NCBI GenBank assembly: GCA_016213505.1
Contig: JACRAF010000039.1
Span: forward strand, 27,833-91,832
Direction of reading: 5' to 3'
Source: Devosia nanyangense
GTDB lineage: Bacteria; Pseudomonadota; Alphaproteobacteria; Rhizobiales; Devosiaceae
Length of the DNA stretch: 64,000 nucleotides
In this document: in pieces, positions 36,159 through 45,673 of the stretch
Layout: every line of letters starts with the position of its first letter
Numbering within the stretch: position 1 is the stretch's first letter
Made by a program: the position numbers and the translations under genes
Notes under the pieces: generated by a model
What the model saw: only the letters and a program-made list of their open reading frames with translations
What the model was told of the DNA's origin: nothing
Databases searched by the model: none

Positions 36159-36529
36159 TCTGGAAAGTACAACTCGTTGCTGCGTGTCTCGTTATGGCTA
36201 CTCCCGCCATTTCGGGCGGTCTGCTTCCCGACGGGACGTATGAGTGCCGGCTCGGTGCAAACGAAGAGTTCGCCGGTAGCATGGTGATAGCGGGTGACAC
36301 CTACGTGGGTCCGGATATTGGCGAACACCCGAGTGAGCGCTTCTTGTTCACAGAAACGGGTGACGACATCGAATGGCTAGGTCCGCTTGGAGGATTCTCA
36401 GCAGCCGGCTATGTGCCCTTCAGCACGCGGCGACTCGAGGGCGGCGACGGGTACGTTGCGTTTAGGCTGCTAATCAAGAAGGACGAGGTAGAGAGTATGC
36501 ACCTCATCGACTGCGAGATGCGCCGCTAG
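36155..36529 (+). CDS. Small secreted protein, unknown function (copy 1)
   Basis: A 124-residue protein with a signal peptide ([13 protein letters not shown], cut near residue 20) and two cysteines (Cys32 and near the end at Cys121) that could form a disulphide bond. It starts in the glyS stop codon (ATGA). Base use is AT-rich like the glyS patch. Its GTYECRLG...VIAGDTY pattern recurs in the gene at 37483-37797, so the two may be related. Confidence 0.6.
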   Translation: MIWKVQLVAACLVMATPAISGGLLPDGTYECRLGANEEFAGSMVIAGDTYVGPDIGEHPSERFLFTETGDDIEWLGPLGGFSAAGYVPFSTRRLEGGDGYVAFRLLIKKDEVESMHLIDCEMRR

Positions 36530-36599
36530 TCCCAGTTGATACTGATCAACCCTTGCGCCCCGTGATCCCTTAGGAGAGGCTCTTACCCTCGGAGGCACC

Positions 36600-37436
36600 A
36601 TGACCCAAGCCCAGCCCGCTGCCGCCACCAACCCGCTGTCGCGGCTCGCCCGGCGCGCCCCGATTTCGGTGTTCCTCATCGGCACCTTCGTCTGGGCCTG
36701 GGCCCTGTGGGGCTACTGGATCCCGACGATGCCGCCCACCGGCCTCGTCATCACCCCGGCCTTCATCCTCTGCGCCATCGTCGGCGGCTTCGCCCCCTCG
36801 CTCGCCGCCTTCGCCACCGCCTGGCTGATCGGCGGCGGCGCCTCGGCCGGCCATCTGCTGCACGGCATCACCCACTGGCGCGCCGCGCCCTACCAGTATG
36901 TGCTGGCGCTCGGCATCGTCCCGGCCGCGACCATCCTCACCACCGTGCTGCTGCCGGTCTTCGTCGGCCCGCTGAAGCCCGCCGATCCCTCGATCATGGC
37001 GATGGCGGCGATCTGGCCGGCGATGGCGGCGCTCGGTGAAGAATTCGGCTGGCGCGGCTTCATGTTCCCGCACCTCTTGCGCCGCTACGGCCCGATGGGC
37101 GCCGCAATCCTCGTCGGCCTCGTCTGGGGCCTCTGGCATCTGCCGGCCGACTACATCGGCCTCAAGGGTTTCGGCAGCCTGTTCTGGCTCGCCTTCCTCG
37201 TCAACGGCCCGCTCGTCCTCACCGCACACGCCCTGATCATGGCCTGGCTCTGGCGCCGCAGCGGCTCGAACCTCGTGATGATGATCCTCTACCACTGGAC
37301 CATCACCGCCTCCTCGATGCTCGCTCCCACCGCCGGCGGCCAGGATGCGCTGGGCCTCGCCTCGTCGGCGCTGGGCGCTGCCGTGTTCTGGGTCATCGCC
37401 ATCGGGCTCTGGCTGAGCGAGGTGAAGCGGCGCTAG
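36600..37436 (+). CDS. CPBP-family intramembrane metalloprotease, copy 1
   Basis: A 278-residue membrane protein. The family motif EExxxR is seen as LGEEFGWRGF near residues 143-152, and the second histidine motif as GLWHLPADY near 179-187. About seven hydrophobic segments are visible. The start follows CGGAGGC. It resembles 38362-39249 over its whole length. Target substrates are unknown. Confidence 0.9.
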   Translation: MTQAQPAAATNPLSRLARRAPISVFLIGTFVWAWALWGYWIPTMPPTGLVITPAFILCAIVGGFAPSLAAFATAWLIGGGASAGHLLHGITHWRAAPYQYVLALGIVPAATILTTVLLPVFVGPLKPADPSIMAMAAIWPAMAALGEEFGWRGFMFPHLLRRYGPMGAAILVGLVWGLWHLPADYIGLKGFGSLFWLAFLVNGPLVLTAHALIMAWLWRRSGSNLVMMILYHWTITASSMLAPTAGGQDALGLASSALGAAVFWVIAIGLWLSEVKRR

Positions 37437-37476
37437 AGCGTTTCCAGGAAAAGTGCGAAGCGGTCTTCCGGTTAGC
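37435..37476. repeat. Partial intergenic palindromic repeat (GCGTTTCC...CCGGTT type)
   Basis: Half copy of the element seen more fully at 44372-44445 (AGCGTTTCC, AAAGTGCGAAGCGG, CTTCCGGTT). Fragments of similar sequence also occur near 62610-62640. It is a typical small Hyphomicrobiales intergenic element and shows no gene. Confidence 0.6.
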
Positions 37477-37482
37477 CGGAGG

Positions 37483-37797
37483 CTAGCGGCAGGTGACCTT
37501 GCCGATGTCGGTCGAGAACACGAACACCGTTTCACCCAGCTCGGTGGAGAAATCGCCGCTCCAGTGCTGCCCGGCGAGCGGTCCGGTGAGGGCCTCGACG
37601 CCGGTCCCTGCCGACGCCACCTGGCCGGTGACGCTCACCCCGTCGGCGTCCCACTGATAGTCGCCGGCGACGAGGAGACTCAACACGCCGAGCGTGTCCC
37701 CAGCCTCCGAGGTGCAGCCATACACGCCGGGCGGCGGGAACTGCGCCAGGGCAGGGGAGACGACGAGGACCAGACATAGGGCGAGTGAGAGGCGCAT
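37483..37797 (-). CDS. Small secreted protein, unknown function (copy 2)
   Basis: A 104-residue protein with a signal peptide (LSLALCLVLVVSPALAQ, cut before FPPPG), two cysteines (near residues 27 and 103) and a PGVYGCTSEAGD...LVAGDY pattern like the [10 protein letters not shown]...VIAGDTY of 36155-36529. I start at the ATG at 37797. It is divergent from the OsmC gene (53 bp gap). Function unknown. Confidence 0.6.
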   Translation of the reverse strand: MRLSLALCLVLVVSPALAQFPPPGVYGCTSEAGDTLGVLSLLVAGDYQWDADGVSVTGQVASAGTGVEALTGPLAGQHWSGDFSTELGETVFVFSTDIGKVTCR

Positions 37798-37851
37798 GCC
37801 TCGAGGATGGAGGGCGCCATCGCCCAAGGCAAATCAACAGAAGGTGTCGAC

Positions 37852-38298
37852 ATGCTCCAGTATCAGGTAGCCGCCCAACGGGTCGACGCGCACGGCAGCC
37901 TGGCCCGCACCAAGGCGGCCGAGATCGTCCTCGATACCAACCTCGACGGCCGTCCCGATGCGTTCAATCCCGCCGAACTGTTTCTCGCCTCGATCGCCGC
38001 CTGCATGCTCAAGGGTATCGAGCGGGTGACACCGATGCTCCATTTCAAGCTGCGCGGCGTCGACATCAAGCTCACCGGAATCCGCCAGGATGCCCCACCC
38101 AAGATCATCTCGGTGCGCTACGAGCTCATCGTCGATACCGACGAGACCGACCAGCGCCTCGAGCTGCTGCACACCAATGTCCGCAAGTACGGCACGATCT
38201 TCAACACGGTATCCGCCGCGACCGACCTGAGCGGCGTCATCGCGAGGAAACAGAGCCGGGTGAGAGGTGAAGCCTCTCGGTCGGCTCCCTCCATTTGA
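37852..38298 (+). CDS. OsmC-family protein
   Basis: Predicted hydroperoxide reductase-like protein of 148 residues. The OsmC fold pattern is seen in NPAELFLASIAACMLKGIERV and the catalytic-type Cys is present here (ACMLKG), with the second-half TNVRKYGTIFNTVSAATDLSGVI. Only one of the two classical cysteines is obvious (the second is replaced in KYGTIFN), so peroxidase activity is uncertain. The start at 37852 is in-frame after AGAAGG. Confidence 0.8.
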   Translation: MLQYQVAAQRVDAHGSLARTKAAEIVLDTNLDGRPDAFNPAELFLASIAACMLKGIERVTPMLHFKLRGVDIKLTGIRQDAPPKIISVRYELIVDTDETDQRLELLHTNVRKYGTIFNTVSAATDLSGVIARKQSRVRGEASRSAPSI

Positions 38299-38361
38299 CC
38301 TGCCTCAAAACCACGCCGCCGCCCGGTGGTAGACCGGCCTCATCCCTGGGAGATCATCGCG

Positions 38362-39249
38362 ATGGCCGTAACGCATCCCCAAGCACCGCAGCTGACCGCC
38401 TCGTCGTTCGCCCGTCTCGTTGCGCGGGCCCCCGCGATGGCATTCCTCATCGGCACCTTCGGCGGGGCCTGGCTTCTCTGGGGCTATTGGATTTCTGCCA
38501 TGCCGCCGGGCGGCCTCGAAATGTCGCCGGCCTTTCTCGTCTCAGCCATCCTCGGCGGTCTTGCGCCCTCGCTCGCGGCAATCGCCGTCGCCTGGGCCCT
38601 GGGTGGCAGAGCCGGCATCGCTCGGTTGCTCGCACCGCTTGTCCGCTGGCGCATCCAGCCCTTCTGGTACGTCGTGGCCCTGCTGACCGCTCCGGCCGTC
38701 ACCCTCGTCACCGTCGCCCTCCAGGCGGTGGTCATTGGCGGCAGCCGCTTTGCCGATATCGGCGCCCTCCTTCCGGTCCTCCTCATCTGGCCAATGATGG
38801 CGGCCCTCGGCGAAGAGATCGGCTGGCGCGGTTTCCTGCTTCCGCGCCTGCAGCCTCGCTTCGGCATCCTACCCACCGCCCTGGTCATCGGCGCGATCTG
38901 GGGCGTCTGGCACCTTCCGGCTCACTACATCGCGCTCAAGGCCTATGGCGACTGGTTCATCCCGGCCTTCCTCGTCAACGGCCCCATCGTCCTCACCGCC
39001 CATGCCATCATCATGTCGTGGCTGTGGAACCGGAGCGGCGGCAACCTGATCCTGATGGTCCTCTACCATTTCACCATCACCGCCTCGGCGATGATAGCGC
39101 CATCGGGCTTCACCGACGGGGCTGTGGGTGTCCTGGCTGCCGCGATCGCCGCCGGTGGCTTCTGGGTCGTGGCGATCGGCCTTCTGGTCTGGCGCCGGAC
39201 CGACTTCATACCGGCGGCATCAGCCCGTGCGAGCGCTTCTTCGGCTTGA
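38362..39249 (+). CDS. CPBP-family intramembrane metalloprotease, copy 2
   Basis: A 295-residue membrane protein with EExxxR as [10 protein letters not shown], the second motif GVWHLPAHY and several membrane helices. It is a close paralogue of 36600-37436. The start at 38362 follows GGGAG. Its 3' end overlaps the convergent rnhA by 44 bp, so the final ~15 residues are encoded on DNA also used by rnhA. Confidence 0.9.
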   Translation: MAVTHPQAPQLTASSFARLVARAPAMAFLIGTFGGAWLLWGYWISAMPPGGLEMSPAFLVSAILGGLAPSLAAIAVAWALGGRAGIARLLAPLVRWRIQPFWYVVALLTAPAVTLVTVALQAVVIGGSRFADIGALLPVLLIWPMMAALGEEIGWRGFLLPRLQPRFGILPTALVIGAIWGVWHLPAHYIALKAYGDWFIPAFLVNGPIVLTAHAIIMSWLWNRSGGNLILMVLYHFTITASAMIAPSGFTDGAVGVLAAAIAAGGFWVVAIGLLVWRRTDFIPAASARASASSA

Positions 39250-39679
39250 ACGGCGCCATGCCCTCGTTGGCCAGTTCGTCGGCCCGCTCGTTCATCGCGT
39301 CGCCATTGTGGCCCTTGACCCAGTGCCACGAAATGGTGTGGCGCTGCACCGCCGCGTCGAGCGCCTGCCACAGCTCGACATTCTTGACCGGCTGCTTCGA
39401 CGCGGTCCGCCAGCCGTTCTTCTTCCAGCCGTGGATCCACTTGGTCAGCCCGTCCTTGACGTAGTTGCTGTCCGTATGGAGCTCCACCGCGCAGGGCCGC
39501 TTCAGCGCGGTGAGCGCCTCGATCGCCGCCGTCAGTTCCATCTGGTTGTTGGTGGTCTCGCGCGCTCCGCCCTTCAGTTCCTTGACCGTCGTTCCATGCT
39601 GCAGCACCGCGCCCCAGCCGCCCGGTCCCGGGTTGCCCGAACAGGCGCCGTCGGTGTGGATGACGACGTGATCGGTCAT
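39206..39679 (-). CDS. rnhA: Ribonuclease HI
   Basis: Removes RNA from RNA-DNA hybrids. Catalytic residues are seen as [17 protein letters not shown] (Asp10), [13 protein letters not shown] (Glu48), HTDSNYV (Asp70) and NERADELAN (Asp near 134). The 157-residue length is normal. Its start overlaps the ispH stop (ATGA) so the two are co-transcribed; the 3' end overlaps the convergent CPBP gene by 44 bp. Confidence 0.96.
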   Translation of the reverse strand: MTDHVVIHTDGACSGNPGPGGWGAVLQHGTTVKELKGGARETTNNQMELTAAIEALTALKRPCAVELHTDSNYVKDGLTKWIHGWKKNGWRTASKQPVKNVELWQALDAAVQRHTISWHWVKGHNGDAMNERADELANEGMAPFKPKKRSHGLMPPV

Positions 39680-40656
39680 GCGGCGGGTGTCGCCCCGCCG
39701 GGCGCCGCCCCGCTGGGCGCGCGCAGTTCACGCGGCAGGTTGAACACGATGGTCTCGCGGCCCGCGCCATGCGCCCCGACTTCGATGTCGAAGCGCTGAG
39801 CGAAGGCCTCGATCACTTCGTCCACCAATGCTTCCGGCGCCGACGCGCCGGCAGTGATGCCGAGCCTCTTGATGCCGGCGAACTGGGCCCAGTCGATCGC
39901 CTCGGCGCGCTCGACCAGCATGGCGCGGGCGCAGCCATTGCGCTGCGCCACCTCGACCAGCCGCACCGAGTTGCTCGACTCGGGCGCGCCGACCACGATC
40001 ATCGCATCGACCGTCGGCGCCACCTTCTTGACCGCCTCCTGGCGGTTGGTGGTGGCGTAGCAGATGTCTTCCTTGTGCGGCAGCGCGATCGAGGGAAACC
40101 GCCGGCGCAGCGTCTCGACGATGGCGCTGGTGTCGTCGACGCTGAGCGTCGTCTGCGTCACATAGGCAAGCTTGGCCGGGTCGCGCGGCACGAACGCCTC
40201 GGCGTCCTCGACCGTCTGCACCAGCGTGATCGCGCCCTTGGGCAGTTGCCCCATCGTGCCGATCACTTCGACGTGCCCGGCATGCCCGATCAGCACGATC
40301 TCGCGGCCCTCGGCGAAATGCCGGTTGGCCTCGATGTGCACCTTGCTCACCAGCGGGCAGGTGGCATCGAGGAAGAACATGTTGCGCGCCTTGGCGTCCG
40401 CCGGCACGGCCTTGGGCACGCCGTGCGCCGAAAACACCACCGGCGCGGCGCTGGGCGGAATTTCGTCCAATTCCTCGACGAACACCGCACCCTTCCGGCG
40501 CAATCCCTCGACGACGTATTTGTTATGGACGATGGCATGGCGGACATAGACCGGCGCGCCGTATTTCTCGAGCGCCAGCTCGACGATCTGGATGGCGCGA
40601 TCCACCCCGGCGCAGAAGCCGCGCGGCGCGCACAGCGTGATCTCGAGTTTGGGCAC
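39676..40656 (-). CDS. ispH: 4-hydroxy-3-methylbut-2-enyl diphosphate reductase
   Basis: Last step of the MEP isoprenoid pathway; carries a 4Fe-4S cluster. The three cluster cysteines lie in [24 protein letters not shown] and [24 protein letters not shown] and [11 protein letters not shown] also match. I use the GTG at 40656 (326 aa); the longer frame to 40809 runs through an intergenic repeat. The ribosome site (GGGGGAGGGG) lies inside that repeat. Confidence 0.94.
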   Translation of the reverse strand: MPKLEITLCAPRGFCAGVDRAIQIVELALEKYGAPVYVRHAIVHNKYVVEGLRRKGAVFVEELDEIPPSAAPVVFSAHGVPKAVPADAKARNMFFLDATCPLVSKVHIEANRHFAEGREIVLIGHAGHVEVIGTMGQLPKGAITLVQTVEDAEAFVPRDPAKLAYVTQTTLSVDDTSAIVETLRRRFPSIALPHKEDICYATTNRQEAVKKVAPTVDAMIVVGAPESSNSVRLVEVAQRNGCARAMLVERAEAIDWAQFAGIKRLGITAGASAPEALVDEVIEAFAQRFDIEVGAHGAGRETIVFNLPRELRAPSGAAPGGATPAA

Positions 40657-40659
40657 GCG

Positions 40660-40700
40660 CCCCTCCCCCGCTCGGGGAGGGGACGGGGGTGGGGGTCGCG
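40660..40700. repeat. Intergenic CCCCTCCCC/GGGGAGGGG hairpin element
   Basis: The inverted arms CCCCTCCCC and GGGGAGGGG are split by a few bases, followed by a G-rich GGGGGTGGGGG tail. It lies immediately upstream of ispH on the minus strand and supplies its ribosome site. It is related to the repeat at 43085-43220. Confidence 0.6.
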
Positions 40701-40820
40701 TCTGCCCAGTGCTTACCATGCTCATGCAGATGCTTTCTGCCAAAGCCCGAGTCAAGGCCGGTTGCGGCGCGCCGAAGGCACGGGCACAATGCTTCCCAAG
40801 CCAGATCAAGGGATTGTCGG

Positions 40821-43070
40821 GTGAGCCTCGCTCTCGAAATGTTTGCCGTTGCGCCGGCTACGGGCAACGCAAACCTGTCCGGGGCGCAGCGCGGTCTGCT
40901 CGTCGGCAAGGCGCGATGGATTCGTGCGGTGTGGGAAGCCGATGCGCCCGTCGTGCCGACGATTCTCATCTCCCACGCCGCCTGGGCGGCCCTCCAGGCC
41001 GAGCGGCGGCGGCACGAGGACCGGCTGCGCGCCCATTGGGTGGCGACGCTGTTCCGCCTGGTCGGCCGCGATGGGGTGCCGCCTTCGCTCGTGGTCCGCA
41101 CCGCAACCGACGCGACGATTCCCGGCCTGATGCCGGCGCGCGCCGGCCTGCCGGCGCCCGCGAGCGAAGCCGAAGCGGTCGATCCCAACCGGCCGCTGGG
41201 TCGCGCCATCGACGACGCCTTCGAGTCGTATGGCGACGACGCCAACGGGGCCATCGTCCTCGTCCAGGCCATGGCACGAGGTGAAATCGCGCAGTTTCTC
41301 TCGCGCGACGCGACCAGCGGGGCGCTGGGGCCGGCGCCGGTGCCGGGACGGCCGTTTCCGCCGCAGCCCGACGCCGCTGCCCTGTGCGAGGTGATCGACC
41401 GGGCGGCCCTGCGCCACATGTGCCTGACCGTCGCCCTGACGGACCGGACCACGACGTTTCTCTCGGCCCGCCCGTATCAGGCCAGCGCCGCCGCCGAACT
41501 CCAGGCGGCGACGGACCGGGTTGAACGCGGCACCTGGAGCAGGGAGCAGGCCGTCGCCGGCGTCAGCCCCGATCGGCTGCAGGCGCTGCTCCATCCCTCC
41601 ATCCGCGCCGGCCACGCCGCCGAGGCGGTGGCCACCGGGCTCGGCGTCTCGCCTGGCGCCGCGAGCGGCGGCATCGTCTTTACCGCCGAGGATGCGGCAC
41701 GCTGGAAGGCGAGGGGGCGGCACTGCATCCTCGTCGTCAACGAGACCGGGCCCGCCGACATCGACGGCATGAAGGCGGCAACCGGCATCCTCACCGCCCG
41801 TGGTGGCATGACCAGCCACGCCGGCGTTATTGCCCGCATCACCGGCAAGCCCTGCGTTGCCGGAGTGCGCAGCCTCTCGGTCGACGCCGCCGACATGTCC
41901 TGCCGGATCGGCGACCGCGTGCTGCGCGGAGGTGATCGCATCACCATCGATGGCAGCGATGGCAGCGTCTATCTCGGCACCCTGCCGCTCAGCCAACCCC
42001 ATATCGGCGGCGCCCTGGGCGAGTTGCTCGACTGGTCCGACGCGTCGCGGACGATCGCGGTGCGCGCCAACGCCGAGACCGTCGAGGCCGCGAAAACCGC
42101 GCTCAGCTTCGGCGCCCAGGGCATTGGCCTCGCGCGGTCCGAGCACATGTTCTTTTCGCGCGAGCGCATGGTGGCGCTCCGCCGCCTGATCCTGAGCGAA
42201 GACGAGGACGCGCGAAAGGCCGCGCTCACCGGCCTCGTCGATTTCCAGACCGGCGATTATTCCGCGATCTTTTCGACCATGGCCGGCCGGCCGGTCACCG
42301 TCCGGCTGTTCGATCCGCCGCTCCACGAATTCCTCCCCCGCACCGAGGAAGACATCGACGAGACGGCGAAATCGCTCGGCCTCGAATTGCGGGCCCTGAA
42401 ACTCCGCCTCGAGCGCATCACCGAGATCAACCCGATGCTCGGCCATCGCGGCGTCCGCCTCGCCGTGACCTATCCGGAAATTCTCGAAATGCAGCTCCAG
42501 GCGCTGCTGGCCGGTGTCCGTGCGGCGATGGCCGGCGGCGGCGAGCCGGTGGCGCTCGAGATCATGGTGCCGTTCGTGTCGACCACGCACGAGGTCATCT
42601 GGATCCGCGAACGGGTAATGGAGCTGGTCGACGCCGCCAACCTCCCGCCGGAGGCGCGCCGGCGTTTTGCCTTCGGCACCATGATCGAGCTGCCGCGCGC
42701 TGCGCTCCGGGCCGGCGATATCGCCAGGCACGTCGATTTCTTCTCGTTCGGCACCAACGATCTGACCCAGACCACCTTCGGCATCTCCCGCGACGATGCC
42801 CCGGCCTTCCTCGCCGCCTATCAGCGCAAGGGCCTCTATGCGCAGGACCCGTTCGTGACGCTCGATCAGAAGGGCGTCGGCGAACTCATCTCGATCGCCA
42901 TCGAGCGCGGCCGCGCCGCCAACCCCGCCCTCAAGATCGGCATCTGCGGCGAGCACGCCGGCGATCCCGCCTCGCTCGCCTTCTTCGCCGGCCTGGGCAT
43001 CGACTACGTCAGCTGCTCGCCCTATCGCGTGCCGGTTGCCCGCCTGGCATTGGCGCAGGCGTCGCACTGA
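40821..43070 (+). CDS. PEP-utilising enzyme, shortened pyruvate phosphate dikinase-like
   Basis: A 749-residue protein. The C-terminal two-thirds match PPDK: the swivel His motif [51 protein letters not shown] and [10 protein letters not shown]. The N-terminal ATP-grasp part is abbreviated: [14 protein letters not shown] stands where PPDK has VSVRSGAxxSMPGMMD, and the ~150-residue lid and part of the ATP-binding core before QAM are lost. It may no longer bind ATP and could act on PEP alone or be a regulatory or inactive paralogue. The GTG start at 40821 is inferred. Confidence 0.75.
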   Translation: MSLALEMFAVAPATGNANLSGAQRGLLVGKARWIRAVWEADAPVVPTILISHAAWAALQAERRRHEDRLRAHWVATLFRLVGRDGVPPSLVVRTATDATIPGLMPARAGLPAPASEAEAVDPNRPLGRAIDDAFESYGDDANGAIVLVQAMARGEIAQFLSRDATSGALGPAPVPGRPFPPQPDAAALCEVIDRAALRHMCLTVALTDRTTTFLSARPYQASAAAELQAATDRVERGTWSREQAVAGVSPDRLQALLHPSIRAGHAAEAVATGLGVSPGAASGGIVFTAEDAARWKARGRHCILVVNETGPADIDGMKAATGILTARGGMTSHAGVIARITGKPCVAGVRSLSVDAADMSCRIGDRVLRGGDRITIDGSDGSVYLGTLPLSQPHIGGALGELLDWSDASRTIAVRANAETVEAAKTALSFGAQGIGLARSEHMFFSRERMVALRRLILSEDEDARKAALTGLVDFQTGDYSAIFSTMAGRPVTVRLFDPPLHEFLPRTEEDIDETAKSLGLELRALKLRLERITEINPMLGHRGVRLAVTYPEILEMQLQALLAGVRAAMAGGGEPVALEIMVPFVSTTHEVIWIRERVMELVDAANLPPEARRRFAFGTMIELPRAALRAGDIARHVDFFSFGTNDLTQTTFGISRDDAPAFLAAYQRKGLYAQDPFVTLDQKGVGELISIAIERGRAANPALKIGICGEHAGDPASLAFFAGLGIDYVSCSPYRVPVARLALAQASH

Positions 43071-43084
43071 GCGTGCAGTCGGAC

Positions 43085-43220
43085 TCCTCCCCTATGCGAA
43101 GCATGGGGGAGGTACCGGCGAAGCCGGGGGAGGGGGTGGCCCCAACCACCGGCGCAAGCGACCGCCCCCTCCGTCGCCTGCCGGCGACACCTCCCCCGCG
43201 ACTGCGTCGCAAGGGAGGAA
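43085..43220. repeat. Intergenic repeat cluster
   Basis: CTCCCC, GGGGGAGG, GCCGGGGGAGG and further CCCCCTCC/GGGAGG stems form two or three short hairpins over ~135 bp. They fill most of the 324-bp gap between the PPDK-like gene and the SleB-type gene; no gene is supported here. Confidence 0.65.
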
Positions 43221-43394
43221 CCCGACTGCGAACACCCCCGCCCCCCGAATTAACCATCGTCGCCGGTCGCGACCACGAAATCCCGCCGGTTTACGTCACG
43301 ATAACCCTAATCCCGCATGATCGGGATTGTCGGCATTTGAGCAACATTCTGCCGGCGCGTGTTTTGTGGCGTTGCGTGAGTAGTACCGCGTTTG

Positions 43395-44369
43395 ATGGGC
43401 CGTTCCGGACCAACCACCGCCTGGGCCCGTCCCGGACATAGCCTTGCCGGCGTTCTCGCCTCGCTGGTGCTGTCGGTTCTCGCCTGGCCGTTGCTGGTCG
43501 GCGCTGCGCATGGCCCCGGCACCGAAGCCCCTCTCGTCATGCCGCAGCCTGCCGCCATCGGCGCGACGCTCACCCGGCACGGCGACGATCTCATCATCAC
43601 CGGCTCCGTCGCCGCGCTGTTCAGCAGCGGCAGCTTTTCGGGCCCCAACCGCGCGGAAAAAACCAACCGCGCCCGGCTGACGCCCGACGGCATCACCGTG
43701 TCCTCGGACTTCGAGGGCATCCGCACCCGCCTCGCCGAACTGCGCGCCCCGGATTCGTCGGTGCCGATGCCGCCGGTCCTGGTTCCGACGGTCAAGGTTG
43801 CGAGCATCGATCCGGCCCAGAGCGCCGCGCTCGGCGCCATCGACCAGATCGTGCCGATGGCAGCGGCGCCGATGCCCATGAGCGCGCCCACGCAGCTCGC
43901 CTATGCGCGCGAGACGACGCCGGCGACGTCCTTCGATCTCAGCGTCGACAAGTTCGGCGGCAAGGTCTCCCAGAAGGATCTCTGGTGCATGGCAACCGCC
44001 GTCTATTTCGAGGCCCGCGGCGAGACCTATCGCGGCCAGGTCGCGGTCGGGCAGGTGGTGATGAACCGTCTCGCCCACCGCATCTACCCAAAGACCATCT
44101 GCGGCGTGGTGTTCCAGAACCAGCACATGCGCAACGCCTGCCAGTTCTCCTTCGCCTGCGACGGCATCCCGGAAACCGTCACCGAGTCGAAGGCCTGGGC
44201 GCAGGCCGAAGAGATCGCCAAGGGCGTCATCAACGGCAGCCTCTATCTGACCGACGTGGAGAAGGCGACGCACTACCACGCCACCTACGTCTATCCCGAT
44301 TGGGCGCCGCGGCTGAAGAAGGTGGTCAAGATCGGCCACCACGTCTTCTACAAATTTAAGCGGGCCTAG
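43395..44369 (+). CDS. Cell-wall hydrolase, SleB-type (Hydrolase_2)
   Basis: A 324-residue predicted peptidoglycan lytic enzyme. It has an N-terminal membrane segment (LASLVLSVLAWPLLVG), a linker of ~150 residues and the catalytic domain in the last ~125: DLWCMATAVYFEARGE with the catalytic Glu, QVVMNR, YPKTICGVVFQ and the final VYPDWAP...KIGHHVFYKF. The ATG at 43395 follows a TTG codon that is less likely. Expected to act in the periplasm. Confidence 0.9.
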   Translation: MGRSGPTTAWARPGHSLAGVLASLVLSVLAWPLLVGAAHGPGTEAPLVMPQPAAIGATLTRHGDDLIITGSVAALFSSGSFSGPNRAEKTNRARLTPDGITVSSDFEGIRTRLAELRAPDSSVPMPPVLVPTVKVASIDPAQSAALGAIDQIVPMAAAPMPMSAPTQLAYARETTPATSFDLSVDKFGGKVSQKDLWCMATAVYFEARGETYRGQVAVGQVVMNRLAHRIYPKTICGVVFQNQHMRNACQFSFACDGIPETVTESKAWAQAEEIAKGVINGSLYLTDVEKATHYHATYVYPDWAPRLKKVVKIGHHVFYKFKRA

Positions 44370-44371
44370 GG

Positions 44372-44445
44372 AGCGCGTTCAGGAACCGAAGGTCCGCGCC
44401 AGCGAAAAGTGGGTACCGGTTTTCCGGTTCGAACGCGCGACCAAA
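44372..44445. repeat. Intergenic palindromic repeat (AGCGAAAAGTGGGTACCGG type)
   Basis: Pattern GAGCGCGTTC, AGCGAAAAGTGGGTACCGG, TTTTCCGGTTCGAACGCGCGACC. Ends form an inverted GAACGCG/CGCGTTC pair. It resembles RIME-like elements of Hyphomicrobiales. The GGTTCGAA part mimics a tRNA T-loop, but no tRNA is present. Confidence 0.65.
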
Positions 44446-44452
44446 AGAGGCG

Positions 44453-44935
44453 CTAGCCGCGCGGCTTGAAGCTGTAGGTGTAGTACGTGAACGAGCCGAC
44501 GCTGAACGCGGTCGAGTGGCCGGTTCCGTAGGGCGACGCGAAGCTCGAAATCCAGAACCGATCCTCATCGTCGCGTGCTTTCGGCGTCACCTCGATGCCG
44601 GGGTAACGCACGTTCGGCGAGGTCAGCGCATCGCTCGAATAGGTGCCGCTCGGCGTGGTGACGATCGACACCATGGTCTTCTGCCCATAGCCGATCTTCT
44701 TGACCAGCTGCGTGCTCTGCACCTCCGTCGACACGGTGTCGTCGAAGACAATGTCGTATTTCACCAGCTTCTTCGGATCGAACGGCGGCGGAAACAAATC
44801 GCTCGCCGTCCTGAGCGCGATGCTCGCCGGCTCGTCGGCGAATGCGGCCGGGAACAGCATCGGGGTCGCGAAGGCTCCCGCGACCATCGCCGCAAGCAGC
44901 CCGCTGGTCGCCACGGTGCGGATATCGACGCTCAT
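44453..44935 (-). CDS. Secreted protein of unknown function
   Basis: 160 residues with a signal peptide (about 33 residues; hydrophobic core LLAAMVAGAFATPMLFPAAFA, cut before DEPA). The mature part is a soluble domain of mixed strands (VKYDIVFDDTVSTEVQSTQLVK ... TYYTYSFKPRG). The start at 44935 follows GGAGG. I do not recognise a family; it stands alone between a repeat and the HD gene. Confidence 0.65.
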   Translation of the reverse strand: MSVDIRTVATSGLLAAMVAGAFATPMLFPAAFADEPASIALRTASDLFPPPFDPKKLVKYDIVFDDTVSTEVQSTQLVKKIGYGQKTMVSIVTTPSGTYSSDALTSPNVRYPGIEVTPKARDDEDRFWISSFASPYGTGHSTAFSVGSFTYYTYSFKPRG

Positions 44936-45025
44936 GCTGCCTCCGGCCGATGCGGTTCTCGTTAACCTCGCATCAACCATAGGGCCATCGCCCGCGTCAA
45001 AACGGAACAGCCGTTTACCTTAACT

Positions 45026-45646
45026 TCACGATGTTCTGTGGACTTCGCCCGCCAGCATGTCGACCGCGTCGACGAAGCGGTCATAGGCCTCGCCGGTCGG
45101 CCACGGCCGGATCAGTTCGTCGAAGCGGTCGAGATCGAACGCCGCAAGGCCCGGCTCGCCGAAGAATTTGCGCGCTTCGTCGACGGCGAAGCCGGCCAGC
45201 TGCACCGCCTCCTGATAGGCGGCTTCCTTGTCGGCCCGCTTGATCTGCCGGGCCAGCCCCGCCGGCGGCGCGGCGTTGAGCGCGAAATGCAGGTAGATCG
45301 CGGCCATCAGCCGGTTCTCGACCTCCTTGTAGTTGCCGCCCATCGCCGCCTTGAACGGCGAGATGATGTCGCCCATCACATATTCGGGCGCATCGTGCAG
45401 CAGCGCGTAGAGCCGCGATTTCGCGTCGGCATTGGGGTTGAGCGCCGTGAAGATCTCGAGCACCAGCACCGAGTGCTGCGCCACCGAGAACGGGTAGTCG
45501 CCCTTGGTCTGCCCGTTCCAGCGCGCCACCCGGGCGAGGCCGTGCGCGATGTCGGAAAGCTCGACGTCCACCGGCGAGGGGTCGAGGATATCGAGCCGCC
45601 GCCCCGAGAGCATGCGTTGCCAGGCCCGTTCGTTCGTGCGCGCCAT
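45026..45646 (-). CDS. HD-domain phosphohydrolase (YfbR-like)
   Basis: Predicted metal-dependent nucleotidase of 206 residues. The HD residues are seen as SVAQHSV and ALLHDAPEYVMGDI, with YPFSVAQH as the family start. YfbR removes phosphate from deoxyribonucleoside 5'-monophosphates. The gene lies 27 bp downstream of ygfZ on the same strand. Confidence 0.88.
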   Translation of the reverse strand: MARTNERAWQRMLSGRRLDILDPSPVDVELSDIAHGLARVARWNGQTKGDYPFSVAQHSVLVLEIFTALNPNADAKSRLYALLHDAPEYVMGDIISPFKAAMGGNYKEVENRLMAAIYLHFALNAAPPAGLARQIKRADKEAAYQEAVQLAGFAVDEARKFFGEPGLAAFDLDRFDELIRPWPTGEAYDRFVDAVDMLAGEVHRTS

Positions 45647-45673
45647 CTCGCCCCCAAAACCGGAAGCGAAAGG

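Noticed and set aside
40806..43067. 753-codon minus-strand frame opposite the PPDK-like gene
   Set aside because: Shadow of the plus-strand coding sequence; no recognisable motifs and low-complexity Gly/Arg/Asp composition.
44372..44445. tRNA (GGTTCGAA near the end)
   Set aside because: No cloverleaf; this is part of an intergenic repeat family.
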